Shown here piece after piece: positions 47,048 to 59,248 of a DNA stretch of 64,000 bases. The notes under the pieces are model-generated. The model made no database searches. It had not been told where the DNA came from and saw nothing but the letters and a program-made list of their open reading frames with translations. Origin of the DNA: Toxonevra muliebris (taxonomy: Eukaryota; Arthropoda; Insecta; Diptera; Pallopteridae); assembly GCA_963691655.1 (NCBI GenBank), contig OY829328.1, positions 72,854,400-72,918,399 of the forward strand. Direction: 5' to 3'. How positions within the stretch are numbered: position 1 is the stretch's first letter; the number at the start of each line of letters is the position of its first letter. The position numbers and the translations under genes are program-made.

Positions 47048-50000
47048 TATATATATATGGTAAATAAAACGATAAATGAAAGTTGTATTCATGTAGAATG
47101 TTGAGATTGGATCCCTTGGAGAAAGCCTGATGTTTTTACGAATGACTTCTGTGGAAGATTTTAAAACCAAGTAGAGTAACTAATGTCAATAGTTAAAGAA
47201 GGAAACTGATTTTCTTAAATTCCTAAAATTAACCAGAAGTTTCGAAAGTTTTGGAAACATACATTAAGCTGAATTGTTTTACAAGGTATATTTGAACTTC
47301 CTATTTGTAGATGTATTTTTGAAAAGTAGGATTAAATACCCTTCTTTTTTAATAGCTGTATCCAAATTTTCGTGCTAGAACACTCTCCAGCTTTAGTTTA
47401 TTTTAGCAAAAAACTGCTCTCAATTACAAACAAATACTTCCAGGTCTCAGGAAGCCTCTTTTCTAAGGCAACTAAAATAATCTAAGCGATCTTTGGATTC
47501 ACACAAGATTCTTAAATTTCCGAGGATAATTTGCCAGCTGAAATGTTGGAATCTGTTGTGCATAATATAACATAACAGACACGCAATATACACATTGTAA
47601 ACTACTGAGTTTGAACTACCACAAAATCTAAAATTTTTTTTAAGGCTAGTGAGAATTTTTTGCATAAATTACACGCTCTCTGGATTTTTAAAAAAATTCA
47701 TTTTCAGTTTACGTTTTCGTTTTTTTTTTTTACATTCCAAGTCAAGGTGAATGAGACAACTTCAGCCACTATTCCTGCTGCGCTTGTTGTAATTTTAATT
47801 ACATTACTATGCAGCTAAAAAAAAAAATTCAAAATTAGCATTTTTATTTAAAGGTTCAATGCGCATAATACTACAGTCATTCATACATTCATTTAGTTCA
47901 GTCAGTCACTCATTCAGTTAGTTAGCACAGATGTTAAACTGACTTATATGTACAAAAAAAATAACATAAAAAACAAACAAGAAGTGAATGAGTTAGTATT
48001 AAAAAAGTAACAATTATAATTAAACTAAATTATTCAAAAGTTTAAAGCTGTGTAATGAAAAATTTCTGCTATAATGCATAATAAAAATCGTGCAATTTCC
48101 AATTAATTTTGAGTAAAAAAAAAAAAGAGGAGAGCAACCGGCTAAGATCTAAAACTAAATGGTTCAGCGCACGTTTTTTCATAAGATAAAATTAAAAGCG
48201 GCTAAGAAGCTCATTGGTAAATCAGTGAATCAGTTAAAGTTGCGCTGAGTAAGAGTTCCAAGAGCTTATTAGATCTTTCAGATTTTTGAACAAAATCTTT
48301 AGTTTTAATAATAATTAAAAATAAATACTCAAAGGCAAAAAATAATAAAGAAAAATAATTACTGTCCCTACAGAACAGAAATTTTGGTCAATGACGCATA
48401 AAAAATACATTTGAATGTAATGTATAAAACTACAGAATATGGTACATATTAAGAAAATGAGGGTTATATTTTTATTATTATTATTGTTGTTTGGTTAGCA
48501 AACGATTGTTACAAATATCATGTCAAATAAATATCACAACAACGACTATAGCTCAGCTCAATGAAACTGAAAACGAAATGATTCATTCATTTTAGGTATT
48601 TACAAACAAACATATGTACATACATATCATTATATGTAGGTACTTACATAAAAAATTATTTTAAAATGATGGTTGAATGCACTCAGCGCAGCCTTATGAG
48701 CAATCATAGCAACTAGAAGACATGAAATTCGAATGGACTCTTAATAATACTTAATAATAAAAAAACAAAGAAAATACACAAGATTTGTTGTCCAGAAAAA
48801 TAATTATGTATGTATTTGCACACTAAATTAGAATCAACTACCTACTTAATATTCCGGGGTTCGGTCATCGTTCATACCCTGAGATTCGTTTCTGGCTCAA
48901 AACTTAAAAAAAAAAAATCAATATCGATCTGAACTCATTTTTTTTTAAGGTAAAATGGAAATCGACTACTTTTTGACATATTTTCGCTTGGAGAACTTTT
49001 ATTTCACTGGATACATTGAGACTATATAGATGAAGGAAGAGTCTTGTCACCATGGCATACGAGAAACTTGATCAAGGCTTTTTATGCTCCAAAGTAAGAA
49101 ATATATTTGGGAAAACTGGCACAACACTATAAACTAGGTATTCTGCTGAAGTTTCTAGCTCTTTCCTCTAACATTCTGTTACCGAAACCAAGCTAAAATA
49201 TCTTGGCCGAAAACTTTTTGCACTTTTATAGGTGCTATAGATTTACCGATATCTAGATCAGATTTTCTAGGAACATACTAATCAAAGTCTTTTCCGGAAT
49301 CTAATATACTCCACTGGATACTAGAGCTTTCGTTTTTGAACGTGTTTGAGCATACACGTGTACACAAATATTCGAATTTCGTGTAGTTTTCTTTTAAAAA
49401 CACGAATCTGAACTGCACGTATATTTTAAATACGTTTAGTTCAATTTGCAATAACTACACGTGTGGTTAGCACATGTAGTTAAAAGTTCGTGTATCTGCA
49501 CGAACCTTGATGTAAAACAGAAGACCACCACAAACATTTTCAGAACCATACACGTGTAGTTCGGATTCATGTTTTCCATGAATATTCTTAATTACACGTG
49601 CATACGTCTTAACCGTGTGTAGGAGCATTCGAAAACTCTACTGGATTCTATACCGATAAATCTTGTATTAGAGCACGTTCTGTTATTCCACAATAATCGG
49701 AAAACCATTGAATAATGACTTTATTATAGGAACCAATCATTTGTAGAAGAAGCCTAAAATTGATCATAAAAGATGTTGGAGCCTTAAGGGAAACCTGTCT
49801 GTTAGAAAATATATTAATATGCGCACTCTTAAGGCCTTTATTCAATTTAGAAAACACTGAACAATTTTTTCATGGGAAACCTTAATATCAAATATGATAA
49901 AGCCTTAAGGGTCATCTGATTATAAGAAAAAATATCAATATGAATGCATTTTAGGTTAGTTTAAAATTAGGGTCTTTATTGAAAAGTTTGTAAAATAGAA

Positions 50001-53000
50001 ACCCGCCTTGACCAACCTTGAATTGAACATGGAGGATTCGGGGCAGTCTAGCTCAGAAAATATGCTGAGTGATTTTTAAGAACTTGTTTGAACTGCTTCT
50101 AACCCGGGACATAATAAAAAGACTTTCATCTGAAAAACAAAAAGTCGCATGGACATAGGAATTGAGACTCCCATAAGACCCTCAATAAAAATACAAAGAG
50201 ATAGTTTTAAAAATACGGTACGATAACTATTACCTAGTCTGATATCAATACGCTGAATCTTCTGCAGTTAAAGAAACTACAATTGTATTTACACTAACTT
50301 TGAATTAATCTCAAAACAATTACACAAAATTTGCTACTCAGTTCAATGACACAATCATTGACGAATAACAAAAAAAAAAAAGCATTAAATAAAAAAGCAA
50401 CACATGAAATAGTTCATCTCGAAATAAAATATAACGGTCATATTAAAAGAAGAGGGTGCTAAATTTTTATTTTTATATTATATAAATATATCAAGTAAAA
50501 TGATCAAAAAATTCTGATGATGATGATGGTGTATTTACTGATACTGGATATAAGTAAATGAAAACAGACAGCAGAACGTGCCATATTGCAGAATAATGCC
50601 AAGAGCAAGCAAAATTAATTACAATAACAAATCATCTGCATAGTTAGATACGGAACAGTGACAGACATGTAAAAAAAAAAGAGGCTGAAAGTGTGCTGCT
50701 GGCAAAAAAGCTAATGCTCTGTTATACCGAACCACCACTAACATCAACACACGATACGTTCGCTAGCTGCCTGCTATCGATCTTCAATAATGCTGATCTT
50801 GTAATGAAAATGCATCAAAAACAGAACCACGTTTCATATTTAAAATTAAATAAAATATAAATATGCATACGATGAAAACGTCGCACATTCACAGCTGTTA
50901 GCAAATTTCCAATGCACATGTAGTTCATACAAAAAAAAAAATAAAACCTATTTAGTTATGATCAATATTGTTTTTCACAAATAGGAAAAACGACAACGAA
51001 CACGCTAAGGGGTCAGTCAGTCAGAGAGAGAATCAGTAGCAGGAAGAAAGCAAGCAAAAGTAGGCAGAAAACAGGCGCATGCATTCCAAATCATCCACCT
51101 CTACTCTATGGTTATAGTTAGACAATGCATCTGACATAAGTACCACAAGGGATGTTTCTTCTTTTTTTGATAGTAAAAATTACATTTTACAATTAACGTA
51201 TGAACGAACAAACGAACGAACGAGAAAAAAAAAACTTTATGGGGGATCATTTTATGTGGCAGGCAGAGATATATTCGAATTACATATACCACACCACTTA
51301 CAAAACTTAGAACAGCTCGCTTGATAGCAAGAAAAACAGCTGCATCAATGTGGTATTAATACAACCAGTGAATAATTATATTATAGAACTTGTATAGCAA
51401 AGCAACAACCCTTTTTGTATTTTCTTTTAGAATTTACTTTACATACTTGGTAGTAGTCCTAATAGTTAGTTAAATAAAAAAATAAACGATTTATTTGATA
51501 GCGCACTAACTAAAATCAGGGAATCAGGCAAAATAATAATGGAAAACTATAATTATCTGATTTTGATTGTTTTGTTTTTTCCTTTTTGTTTTTCATCCGT
51601 GCACGGAAGTTCAACTTGATCGCATAGTAAAATCACAAATACGACAGACTAACCCTTCAAATTATACCATAAAAGCAACCAAATATATAAAATACTAAAA
51701 TACACTCCTACAATTTGGTTGATTCAAATCAGTACTTAGTTAAAAATAAAGAATAAAGTAAAAAAACGGAAAATTTAAAACCACAAAGTCAGCAAAAAAA
51801 AAAAACAGAAAAAAAAGAGAAAGAAAAACATGAGAACTCTATAATTAGTGTTTATTATTTTAAAATCAAAGAAATTTTAACGTATTTTTTAATAAACGCA
51901 TGAAATATAGCACTGTAGTTTAAAAGTTAAATATTAAAATCGAAATCATGTGATCGTATTCGGTAAGAATTTTGAGTTAAAAGAATTGGAATTTAAAATT
52001 GTTGTATTTTCAGATGCACGAGGCAGTCGCTTAAATTATTAGACCATTTTAAATGCTGCCTATACGTTTATAAACGAACTGTAAATGTTGTTAATTTAAA
52101 GGTGCAAATGTTCGATTTTTAAATGTTTAAGAAGTTAAGGTGCATGGTAAAATTATATATAGCAAGATTACAACAATTTCACCTTGGCAAAAACAATACA
52201 TCTTTGTTGTCACGTTGGATTCTAGTAAATGTCAAAATCAAAAGTACAACAAGACATTAACAACACATCTTCATCAGCGGCTATAATGGCAGCATGCAGT
52301 GAATGTCAACAAAGTAAACAAATAATCAAAAGTAAATACGATTTTGACAGTACATTGACCGGTATTGATCACAAAGGAAGAAGAAGAATGAGTTGTTGGT
52401 AATTTCACGTTGTTAATGCGGATTCGCCGTCTAAGTTTTGCACTCTATTCTAAATTTTTTTATATGAAGTTTTCGTTCTCTCAAATTGAGAAAGAGATAA
52501 TGATACACCGCATTCTCTTTTATTGAGTTGAAAAGTGATTAAAAAGACTCTCTCTCTCTCTTTCGCATTTTCATTTTATATGAGGAGCCAGTGTTGAAAC
52601 GAATCTCTAAAGTGTACTGAAAATTGTATACTAGCAAACAAATCGTCAGAATTCATTATGCCCATTACTTTTTATTTTTTGAGATGAAGCCAGTTTATAC
52701 AATGTTTTGCATGAACACTGGTAAATCTATATAGACATTTCAATCGTATCTTTAAAACTTTAATTTAGTTTCAAAAGCTTATTAGTACAGCACAAAAAAA
52801 AAAATTTATTGCACTTAATGATTTCCAGACGAGAAGTAAGTCACTTCGGTGACTTAGTGATTAAATCTTGACTGGAGTACCAGTTCTACTAAAATAGAGA
52901 ATTGAAAGAAAAAAGAAAATTATGGTGCCGTATGTTTAAGCTGCCTCCAACTCTAATTTCATACAACAAAAATGTTTTCCCCTAAAGTGAGTCATCTTCC

Positions 53001-56000
53001 TTTACCCATAAGCAAAGTGTAACGAAGGTGGCTTTAAATACAAACGATGTCATGTCGAATTTTTAAAAAAAAAAGTTATACTATTCAAGGTAATAATTTC
53101 CCTATAATAACATCATACAATTTTTTTTTTTAAATATTTAGTTTGTTAATATCATTTGCTAATGATGTCAAATTATACTATTGCCATCTGATTGTTGAAT
53201 TGCTCAAATTTTGTGTTAATTGAAAATGCTGCTGGCGTACTGACTTATTTTCGAGTCTAAAAAAGTACAATCATATCGAAAAATCCATCATTATGGAGAA
53301 CTAATACAATTTTGTCACCCCGGCAAAAACTACTACTAATGTGAAATAACTCTTTCATGGCAACTATACCACTAGGAGATTTAAGCGAGAAAAATTTCAA
53401 ATGTCATTTAGAGAAGTGAAACTAATATTATATTATAATTAGAATATTAAATTTTTGCATTTGAAAAACAATTTCATTCATAAAAAAAAACTGTGGGAAC
53501 CAAATACTAAACTTCAAGTGAGTGAAATGAGCGTTAAATGTCCGTTAAAAATAACAACTAAACTAAACAAGAAACCCATAACAATTTCCAATAAAATTCA
53601 TCGAGGGTTGCAATATAATATTGAAATAAAAATCGTATATTGATAGCTTATGGGAAAAAATTAACGTATAAATAAAAAAATAAGAAGAAATTTGAAATGA
53701 AACCTGCTTAATCAAACGAGAAGTGTATGCTTTTTATTTATTTTTTTTTTTCAAAAACTAAAACAAGTGCAAATGAAGCCTTATTATTTATTTTATGCAA
53801 AGTAGAAAGGAAGTTATATATAATACAAATTTTTCTCACGTAATAATAAAGGGAACATAAAAACCAAAAGCAAATGATAACAGCTACCTCTATTTGAAAT
53901 AAAATAAATTTTCGATTTTCTGCATGAATAAGCTTCAAGGAAATTAAATAATAAGGCTCGGCAGCAATTACATATATAAGAATCCAAAGTGGAAGTGTAT
54001 GTTAAAAAGAAGGAAGGAAGGAAGGTGAATGAATGTCGTAGAGCTGCATATGAAACATGAATATTTGGATTTTCTTAAAGGGGGTTGCAATTATGATACA
54101 AACTTACAATGCAAGCGCATGGGTGTGAGAATGAACTATAGAAACAATTGGTGTCTTATTGGATTCTTTCAAGGTAGAGAAAAAAATAAAACTAATTAAC
54201 TAAGTGCATAATAGGAAGTTCTGAAAATTTATTATCTAGCAAACTAAATGATTGCTGTGAAATAAACGATCGCCGGCCTTAAGTGACAATAGGCATTCAT
54301 CTCCGGTCGATTTTGTTGTGAAAGTATAAGTTTTAGACAATCAAAACGATTTTCCACTAGGATTACAATCCTCAAATGAAAATAAATCAGCAAAAATTTA
54401 CTCACTCGTAACAAAATCGCTGTTCTTAAGTTTCCTGTATAATTCACAGAGCCGCACTTCAATAAAAACATATCGAATGATATTGAAAAAGTGGGTTTCA
54501 AGATAATACCAAAAATTTTGGAGGATCTGTGAGCTCCAGTGATAATAGGATGGCAGACAACTTGTGTAGGGAGATGGAGAGGCTTAGTTGTCTATATGCT
54601 CCGCCTATACGTAGCTACGATAGCCAAAATGACCCATTTTAATAAATTTTAGGATAACTTAGTAGAAACATTAAAGTTCTTTCCAAAATATTGTTCCTAT
54701 CCCCATTTTTTTTTGACATGGGTTGTGAGTCTTTTATTTTTTATAATTTTTTTTTAAAACTTTTGAGATACAAATTATTTTTGTTAGAAGTATATAAATA
54801 TACCACAAAAATATTGTTTGCGTGATATAAAACATTTTTCATTCGTCCCTGCTATTTCATTGACCGGAGCTGAAGTTGCAACAAAAATCGGGAGTAACAG
54901 AAATTTTAAATAATTTTTAAATAACTATAACCATGACGAAGGGGCAATTTCCCTTAACCCAAGAACCATTACAATTATCAACATCTTACAAACGTGACTC
55001 AATTTCTTTGATGAATCACCGAAGAAATCGAAAATGCACGAAGCTGCTACAATAAATAACTAACTTTTGAAATACGCAATATACTACAAAGCAATAGTAT
55101 CCATATCGTATCAGCTTGCAAAGTTGTGTATTGCGCCAGATCTAAAACTCAAAGTATTTTTTCAAATTTTTCTATAGATTTCTAAGAAAATTTTGACCAC
55201 AATAAAATGAGCTTTGAGATCTGAAAATGTAGACCTTAGTATTCAATTTATTTCAATTTTTAAATTTGTTTTTTCTGCAATTCACAACATAAAGGTATAT
55301 AAACCTTTTTACTCAGTGTCTTTTAGAATGAATATGTAAAAGCTAATAAACTTCACTTCACTTTACTGTAAAAGAAAAGTAAAAGTTATTTTTACAATAT
55401 TTAACCGAAGTCAAAAGACGTAGGGTTCACAATGTGAGCATTACATCATTACAAATTGCTATATCTCACGCTAGAGAATAAGGCCTTAAGTCATTCCTAC
55501 CACACCAGTTCAAAACGCAAAGCATTGCAAATCTTCTCTATCAAAGCCTCTACCGAGCACATGTAATGTTAGTTATTAATGGCTATCAAATTTCCTCCCA
55601 TTAACTTACCTGTAATTTTCGGTTGTCGTTTACGCTCCAACTTGCCACAACCGACACAACTTAATGTTAGTGTGGCTTCTTTTAAGCTACTATTGCTGCC
55701 ACTACTGCTACTGCGTACAGCAATTGCGGGAACTTTAAAAACGACAACTGACGGTGATGACAATTCATCGTCCTGTGACTCATCACATGAATCAGTACCA
55801 ATATAATTTTCACGTTCAGCACGTTCATCCATAAGTAAATCTTCAAATGAATTAGATTCGATATGTGCTGTGGGCCGTACATGAGCAGTACGTGTAAGGG
55901 TGTACATTTCGGGGGTATATGTTGATTCTTGAAATGGCACACGCTCCCAGATGTATTGTGAATTGGAGCTGAGCGGTGAACCAGCACGAAAATCGAAACC

Positions 56001-56250
56001 CCATTTTTTAATAGCTTTTTCTTGGTGCTTTTCAATTTCTTCGTTGAATATTCTGTGCGATGTAAAAGGAAATTAGAATTTATAAAGGTTTTTTTCTATT
56101 TGCGTTTAAAACTCACTTATTTGTTTCCACTGAATTTACTGGACCAAAGAGATCACGTTTAATGCGATTCAGTTGGAGACCACATGGTAAATTCCGGCTG
56201 ACAGCGTTAGGACCCGCTCCAATCTTACACAAAACGGATCGTGCTGACAT
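42728..56250 (-). CDS. dap: Dacapo, CIP/KIP-type cyclin-dependent kinase inhibitor
   Basis: Three coding exons, 56250-56117, 56052-55610 and 42945-42728, give 264 residues; the fly protein is about 245. Splice sites are GTGAGT/CACAG and GTAAGT/TACAG. The start ATG has A at -3. Residues 29-84 form the kinase-inhibitor domain: RIKRDLFGP is the cyclin-binding RxL motif, KKWGFDFRAGSPL and YIWERVP the CDK-binding part. A serine-rich acidic linker follows. Residues 188-199 (QPKITEYMKERK) match a PCNA-interacting PIP degron, with a basic residue four places after the box, which in the family directs CRL4-Cdt2 destruction in S phase. A basic nuclear-localisation stretch (KERKR to AKRMR) and a serine/glycine/histidine-rich tail end the protein. 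By family knowledge it acts in the nucleus to inhibit Cyclin E-Cdk2 and stop cells in G1. The second intron is 12.7 kb and split between codons of the degron. Confidence 0.92.
44116..45378 (-). CDS. PHD-finger retrotransposon ORF1-like protein inside dacapo intron 2
   Basis: An uninterrupted 420-codon frame. Residues 4-55 carry a PHD-like zinc finger: C..C, C..C with H..C (CGICCGTMHLKC), then a final C..C (YKCDIC). A long low-complexity middle is rich in serine and asparagine. The C-terminal 120 residues (KWLHLSSFLPSVTAENI, ACYKLVKRD, ITFKLGVISS, LWPAEVKVCPFHFF) resemble the conserved end of ORF1 proteins of CR1/jockey-like non-LTR elements in insects; PHD fingers are known in CR1-like ORF1. 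I see no reverse transcriptase ORF2 downstream (towards 43000). It lies on the same strand as dacapo. It could be an unusually truncated element or a captured gene. It has asparagine and serine codon runs but no stops. Confidence 0.65.
   Translation of the reverse strand: MQNCMKCSLQCVGRESISCGICCGTMHLKCAKINLNCLNVLKSNINIIYKCDICIKRPANICLSKIDAAVQSLIDIKSIFDSLKSVHSSHINVIKDNNKSNSTNLNNTATITRSSHINESTETNKMIINNNNNAMITRSKAKITDPNIQIVKNVRRNSITNSSPALSRSANTDNNRNTPLNCRSQLSLRKNSSDVAVIKQSYPAPSTISRSISISACSSAAVDYDNCNSNDIVTADNSSDSSLSANVAVACGSSDSNTVVAEGNDTNFDNHYSALPSGNITGWTVVNANRKHCNNRSIVMGSNSNTELDVAINKKWLHLSSFLPSVTAENIVTYIAKQTGIDSKHFACYKLVKRDAPIDSIKRITFKLGVISSLYVKLLKPELWPAEVKVCPFHFFQRIGDPVPNIHYPIIHGLVTQNSQ
45595..45780. 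repeat. Diverged direct repeat
   Basis: A GACTCAGGTCTTCAT segment near 45608 recurs as GATTCAGGTTTTCAT near 45709, followed by similar GAAGATA-containing sequence. Confidence 0.4.
46012..46090. repeat. Hairpin-family member 1 in dacapo intron
   Basis: Begins GAGTGCTCTCTT. On the other side it has GCGTAAAAACTTCAT and AAAGAGTGC, with a central TTTAAATTGAAAG. The arms are imperfect. It is related to the palindrome at 46658-46769. Confidence 0.55.
46658..46769. repeat. Long near-palindrome in dacapo intron
   Basis: About 112 bp: GAGTGC, ACTCTCTTCG, a T-run, TATATGAAGTT and GCTCTC on the left are mirrored by GAGCG, AACTTCATATA, an A-run, CGAAAAGAGAG and GCACTC on the right, around TAAATTA. A transcript could fold into a hairpin of about 50 bp. 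There is no target duplication I can define. Confidence 0.75.
47006..47058. repeat. TA microsatellite
   Basis: Nearly uninterrupted (TA)n of about 53 bp. Confidence 0.95.
49355..49600. promoter_or_regulatory. Cluster of four CACGTG E-boxes in dacapo intron 2
   Basis: Perfect CACGTG at 49355-49360, 49458-49463, 49551-49556 and 49595-49600, most in the wider context TACACGTGTA, plus several half-related CGTGTA and CACATG words. This is far above chance for AT-rich DNA. It may be a bHLH-bound enhancer or just the repeats of a short element. Confidence 0.45.
52427..52600. repeat. Hairpin-family member 3 in dacapo intron
   Basis: Shares GCCGTCT, CACTCTATTC, TATATGAAGTTTTCG and CTCTCAAATTGAGA with the palindrome at 46658-46769. 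The right arm is eroded and runs into a (TC)n stretch near 52548. Confidence 0.5.
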
Positions 56251-56542
56251 GATTACACTTAAAGTTTAAAATTTAAAGTAGAAGGAAAAATATACAGAGC
56301 ACAGCTCTCTATGATATTTGCAATCAATTCTTTAACCAATCGTCGCAGCAATACTTAATAAATTAAAAATCTTTTTGTTTTCTTTTCTTATTCGCTGCAG
56401 TGTTAACCTTGAAATGTTTTGTCTTTTTTTTCTTTTTTGTACTAATAGTTGGCGTGATCCAACAAAAAAGTCTGACGATTTAGTTTTTGTTGTTCTTGAC
56501 TTTTTTTCTTATGTTTTTTTCTCCAACTTTAAATTGTCAAAA

Positions 56543-56555
56543 TTTTCCCGCCAAA
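56543..56555 (-). promoter_or_regulatory. dap: E2F-type site upstream of dacapo
   Basis: TTTGGCGGGAAAA on the minus strand (TTTTCCCGCCAAA on the plus) matches the bidirectional E2F/DP consensus. It is about 300 bp upstream of the dacapo ATG, in the likely promoter or leader. E2F control would suit a G1/S inhibitor. The transcription start is not known. Confidence 0.55.
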
Positions 56556-56759
56556 TTTGCAAAGATTTCCCCACTTTTTTTGCCTGCTTTGGGTGTATGG
56601 GTGTATGTGTGTGCTTTTGGGGTACAGTGCTCCACCTTCGCAAAAGTACAAATAGCAAAGACTTTGGTGGTATGCCGTATAGAAAAGTGTGGTTAAGTTA
56701 TCACTTTAATATTTGTATTTTATATAAATTCTATTAATTTTTTAAATAAATACAATTTC

Positions 56760-58200
56760 CACTAGCACAACTAAATTTTTTTTTGTAATTTAATTCACTT
56801 GTTTGTTTTTTTTCCGATTACGATTTGAGCTTATTATTTTCTTCTCGCTCATTGCTCTCAGTAAAACAAAGCACAAATGTCAAAATCCTACTCGCTGCTT
56901 TAGTTAATTATTAATTTGCTTCACACATTTACCCAACACCTTTTCCAGCAGTTATTATATTTATTTAATATAATAACTATATGTTGTAATGTTTTACTTT
57001 AATAAATTTTAAATTGTTTTAAATTAAACAAAGTTTTAATTGTGTATTATTTTTTTTAAAGCACGTAAAAAAATATATGTTCGTCAATTCACAACACTTC
57101 GATTTTACTCGTAATTCATACAATCGCACTCGTTGAACGTACTCGACGAACTGATGTGGTGGTAATTTCGAAATTTCCTCCACTCTACCGCGAAGCACCA
57201 GAAAGCAGAGAACATAAGAAATGTGGAAAAAACAAAAGGGAATAGAAATAAAATTATAAAAATAAGTATCTCAAGTAGCAGATAGAAAATATAAATTGAA
57301 AAAATGGTGGTGGTTTTTTGATATGCTTTCAGTTCAATTCAGAACATATAAACGTAAAAGCGAAACCAAAATGTAAGTTAACAGTAGATGTTGATCAATT
57401 TGAAATGTTAAACTTGCAGACATATAACAAACTCGTAAAATTTTTTTTTATTTTTTACATAAAGCTAATTATAGTATAAAATTAGAAATAAATATGGTAC
57501 AATTATCAAAATAAGAATAATTTCTGTATAAATCAATTATTACTAACAGTGATTAACCAAACATTTTGAAAACAAAATTATCGCTATCACTTTGTTTGTG
57601 CAAACATTTAACATTTCAGTTATTAACAGCCTTAACCGTTTAACAGTGTGTTCTGTTTTCGTATGTCCGCTAGAAAAGGATGCACTATGTATTTTTGTTT
57701 CGAATGTTGCTCATTTCTTTTACTACTTACTACTCCCCTGTATATTTATTGTTTACTATATACTTTGCTTGATTTTTTAAATATAATTTTTGATTTTTCT
57801 TTTCAGTTTTACATCACCAAAATAAAAAAACTGAATGTTTAATTTCATACGTCATACGTACCTTTTATTTTTTTTATTTACCTCTTTTTTTCATCTTCTG
57901 TATGTTATCTTTCATGTTATGGCCATGCTAATCGTTATTTGTTTTGCCCGTGCTGTACTTTTGATCTTCCTTTTAAACTTCTTTTTTATTTTGTATTTTT
58001 TGTTTACTTACATAAGAATGATGGGGGTTTTTTCGTTTTTATTTTGAGTTTAGTTCTTTTATTATTATTATAAAAAACTGGATTTCATTTTTATGAGATT
58101 TCACTTTCTTGGTGCACGTCATTTACGTGTGATTTGAAAGTGTATTTGAAGGCGGAAGAGGGCGTGCAATGATATTAATTTTGTTGGTGTAATTTTAGCT
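56760..58200. other. Upstream flank of dacapo, no gene recognised
   Basis: AT-rich, T-run-rich DNA. Frames at 57592-58047 are rich in F, L and I from T-runs and are not credible proteins. Regulatory DNA for dacapo could lie here, but no motif stands out. Confidence 0.35.
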
Positions 58201-58319
58201 TGAGGAACTTGGTATTTTTTCGTTTGGAAATCGATTCTCTTCCCCCTGAGGAGAGTCAGATATCATTTATTTTCCAACGATAATGATCCTTACTAAAGCA
58301 GCTAGCGCTGGCGAGATCA

Positions 58320-58440
58320 TAGAAATCAAGAAGGAAAAACGCTTTAAAATCTGCCTCCAGAGTTAAACAGGGACTCGAATTTCCACCTATTCTCTTTTTA
58401 ATTATTTTAAACGAAATAATTGGAATAAAGTTTTAAAGAT
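58320..58440 (+). pseudogene. Reverse transcriptase scrap
   Basis: A short frame reads RVKQGLEFPPILFLIILNEI, which resembles the QG..sP.LF motif block of reverse transcriptases in non-LTR elements. Stops follow within 15 codons, and no other RT motif is legible nearby. Confidence 0.3.
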
Positions 58441-59240
58441 ACGGTATAAGATAAGCATATCCACTCATAACCTCAGCGGCATGCAGGCGAAAATTTATCC
58501 TTTTGTCATATCAGCTAGCTTCACTAGCTTCAAGAAAAGTTTTGTGATTTTGATTGATTTAAAAAGGGTGCCACGTACTTCGAAATTCAGAGATCTATTT
58601 TACCTCCGATAGTAACCTGTAACCTTTAGTTAGGATTTTTACTAGTTGATGAGTGCCAATATGGCACAATATGAGAGTAAAAGGTGTGAGAAGATAGGGT
58701 AATGGCATCAACAATAAAATTAAAGAGTGCCGTTTGTCTCATGACAAAGTAATTGGGGTCTTGAAGGATAAATAGTTTTATTACTGATAAGCGTGATAAC
58801 CATAGAAGCTAGACCACAAAGCAAGTGAAGATTCCAATAATAGACTCCAGAAAGCTAAATCAAGCTTCCGAAAAATTCAATGTCTCTCAATAGTCAATTC
58901 TATATTAGTAAAATTGTAACTGAAATGTGATTAAATTCATTTAAAATTATACAGAAACTACAAGTATCCATTAATAGAATATTCTAACCACAATCGGTCA
59001 GATATGTTGAATGCTCCCAGTGAAAAACCATTATAAACTCAGAATGATGTACAGTAAGCAATACTTTGAAGCCCTCTGCGAACATTCTATGCGAAAAATC
59101 TCTCTCAAAACCACAAACCCCATAGTAATTTTTAGATTTTTCTCTAACTTGCTTGATATCCATCTTTTTTACCACCTCAATCTCAAGCATAGCTTGATTA
59201 GAATTTTCAGTCTGGCAACGCTAAACTGTTCATTTGTGGA
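58441..59240. other. No recognised feature
   Basis: Short random frames on both strands (for example 58984-59247) with no motif. Confidence 0.35.
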
Positions 59241-59248
59241 CCAATAAT

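Larger units (their letters stand above)
42946..55609 (-). other. dap: Large intron 2 of dacapo
   Basis: 12,664 bp in phase 1, starting GTAAGT and ending TACAG. It contains a retrotransposon-type ORF, hairpin repeats, a TA microsatellite and an E-box cluster, listed separately. The remaining parts (43000-43750, 47060-49330, 49640-52430, 52620-55600) are AT-rich with short random frames and nothing I can name. Confidence 0.85.

Noticed and set aside
56375..56737. 120-codon plus-strand frame upstream of dacapo
   Set aside because: Phenylalanine-rich from T-runs, and it overlaps the likely dacapo leader and the E2F site.
57592..58047. Leucine/phenylalanine-rich frames resembling membrane proteins
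   Set aside because: Composition bias of T-rich DNA; three overlapping frames and no start context or homologue.
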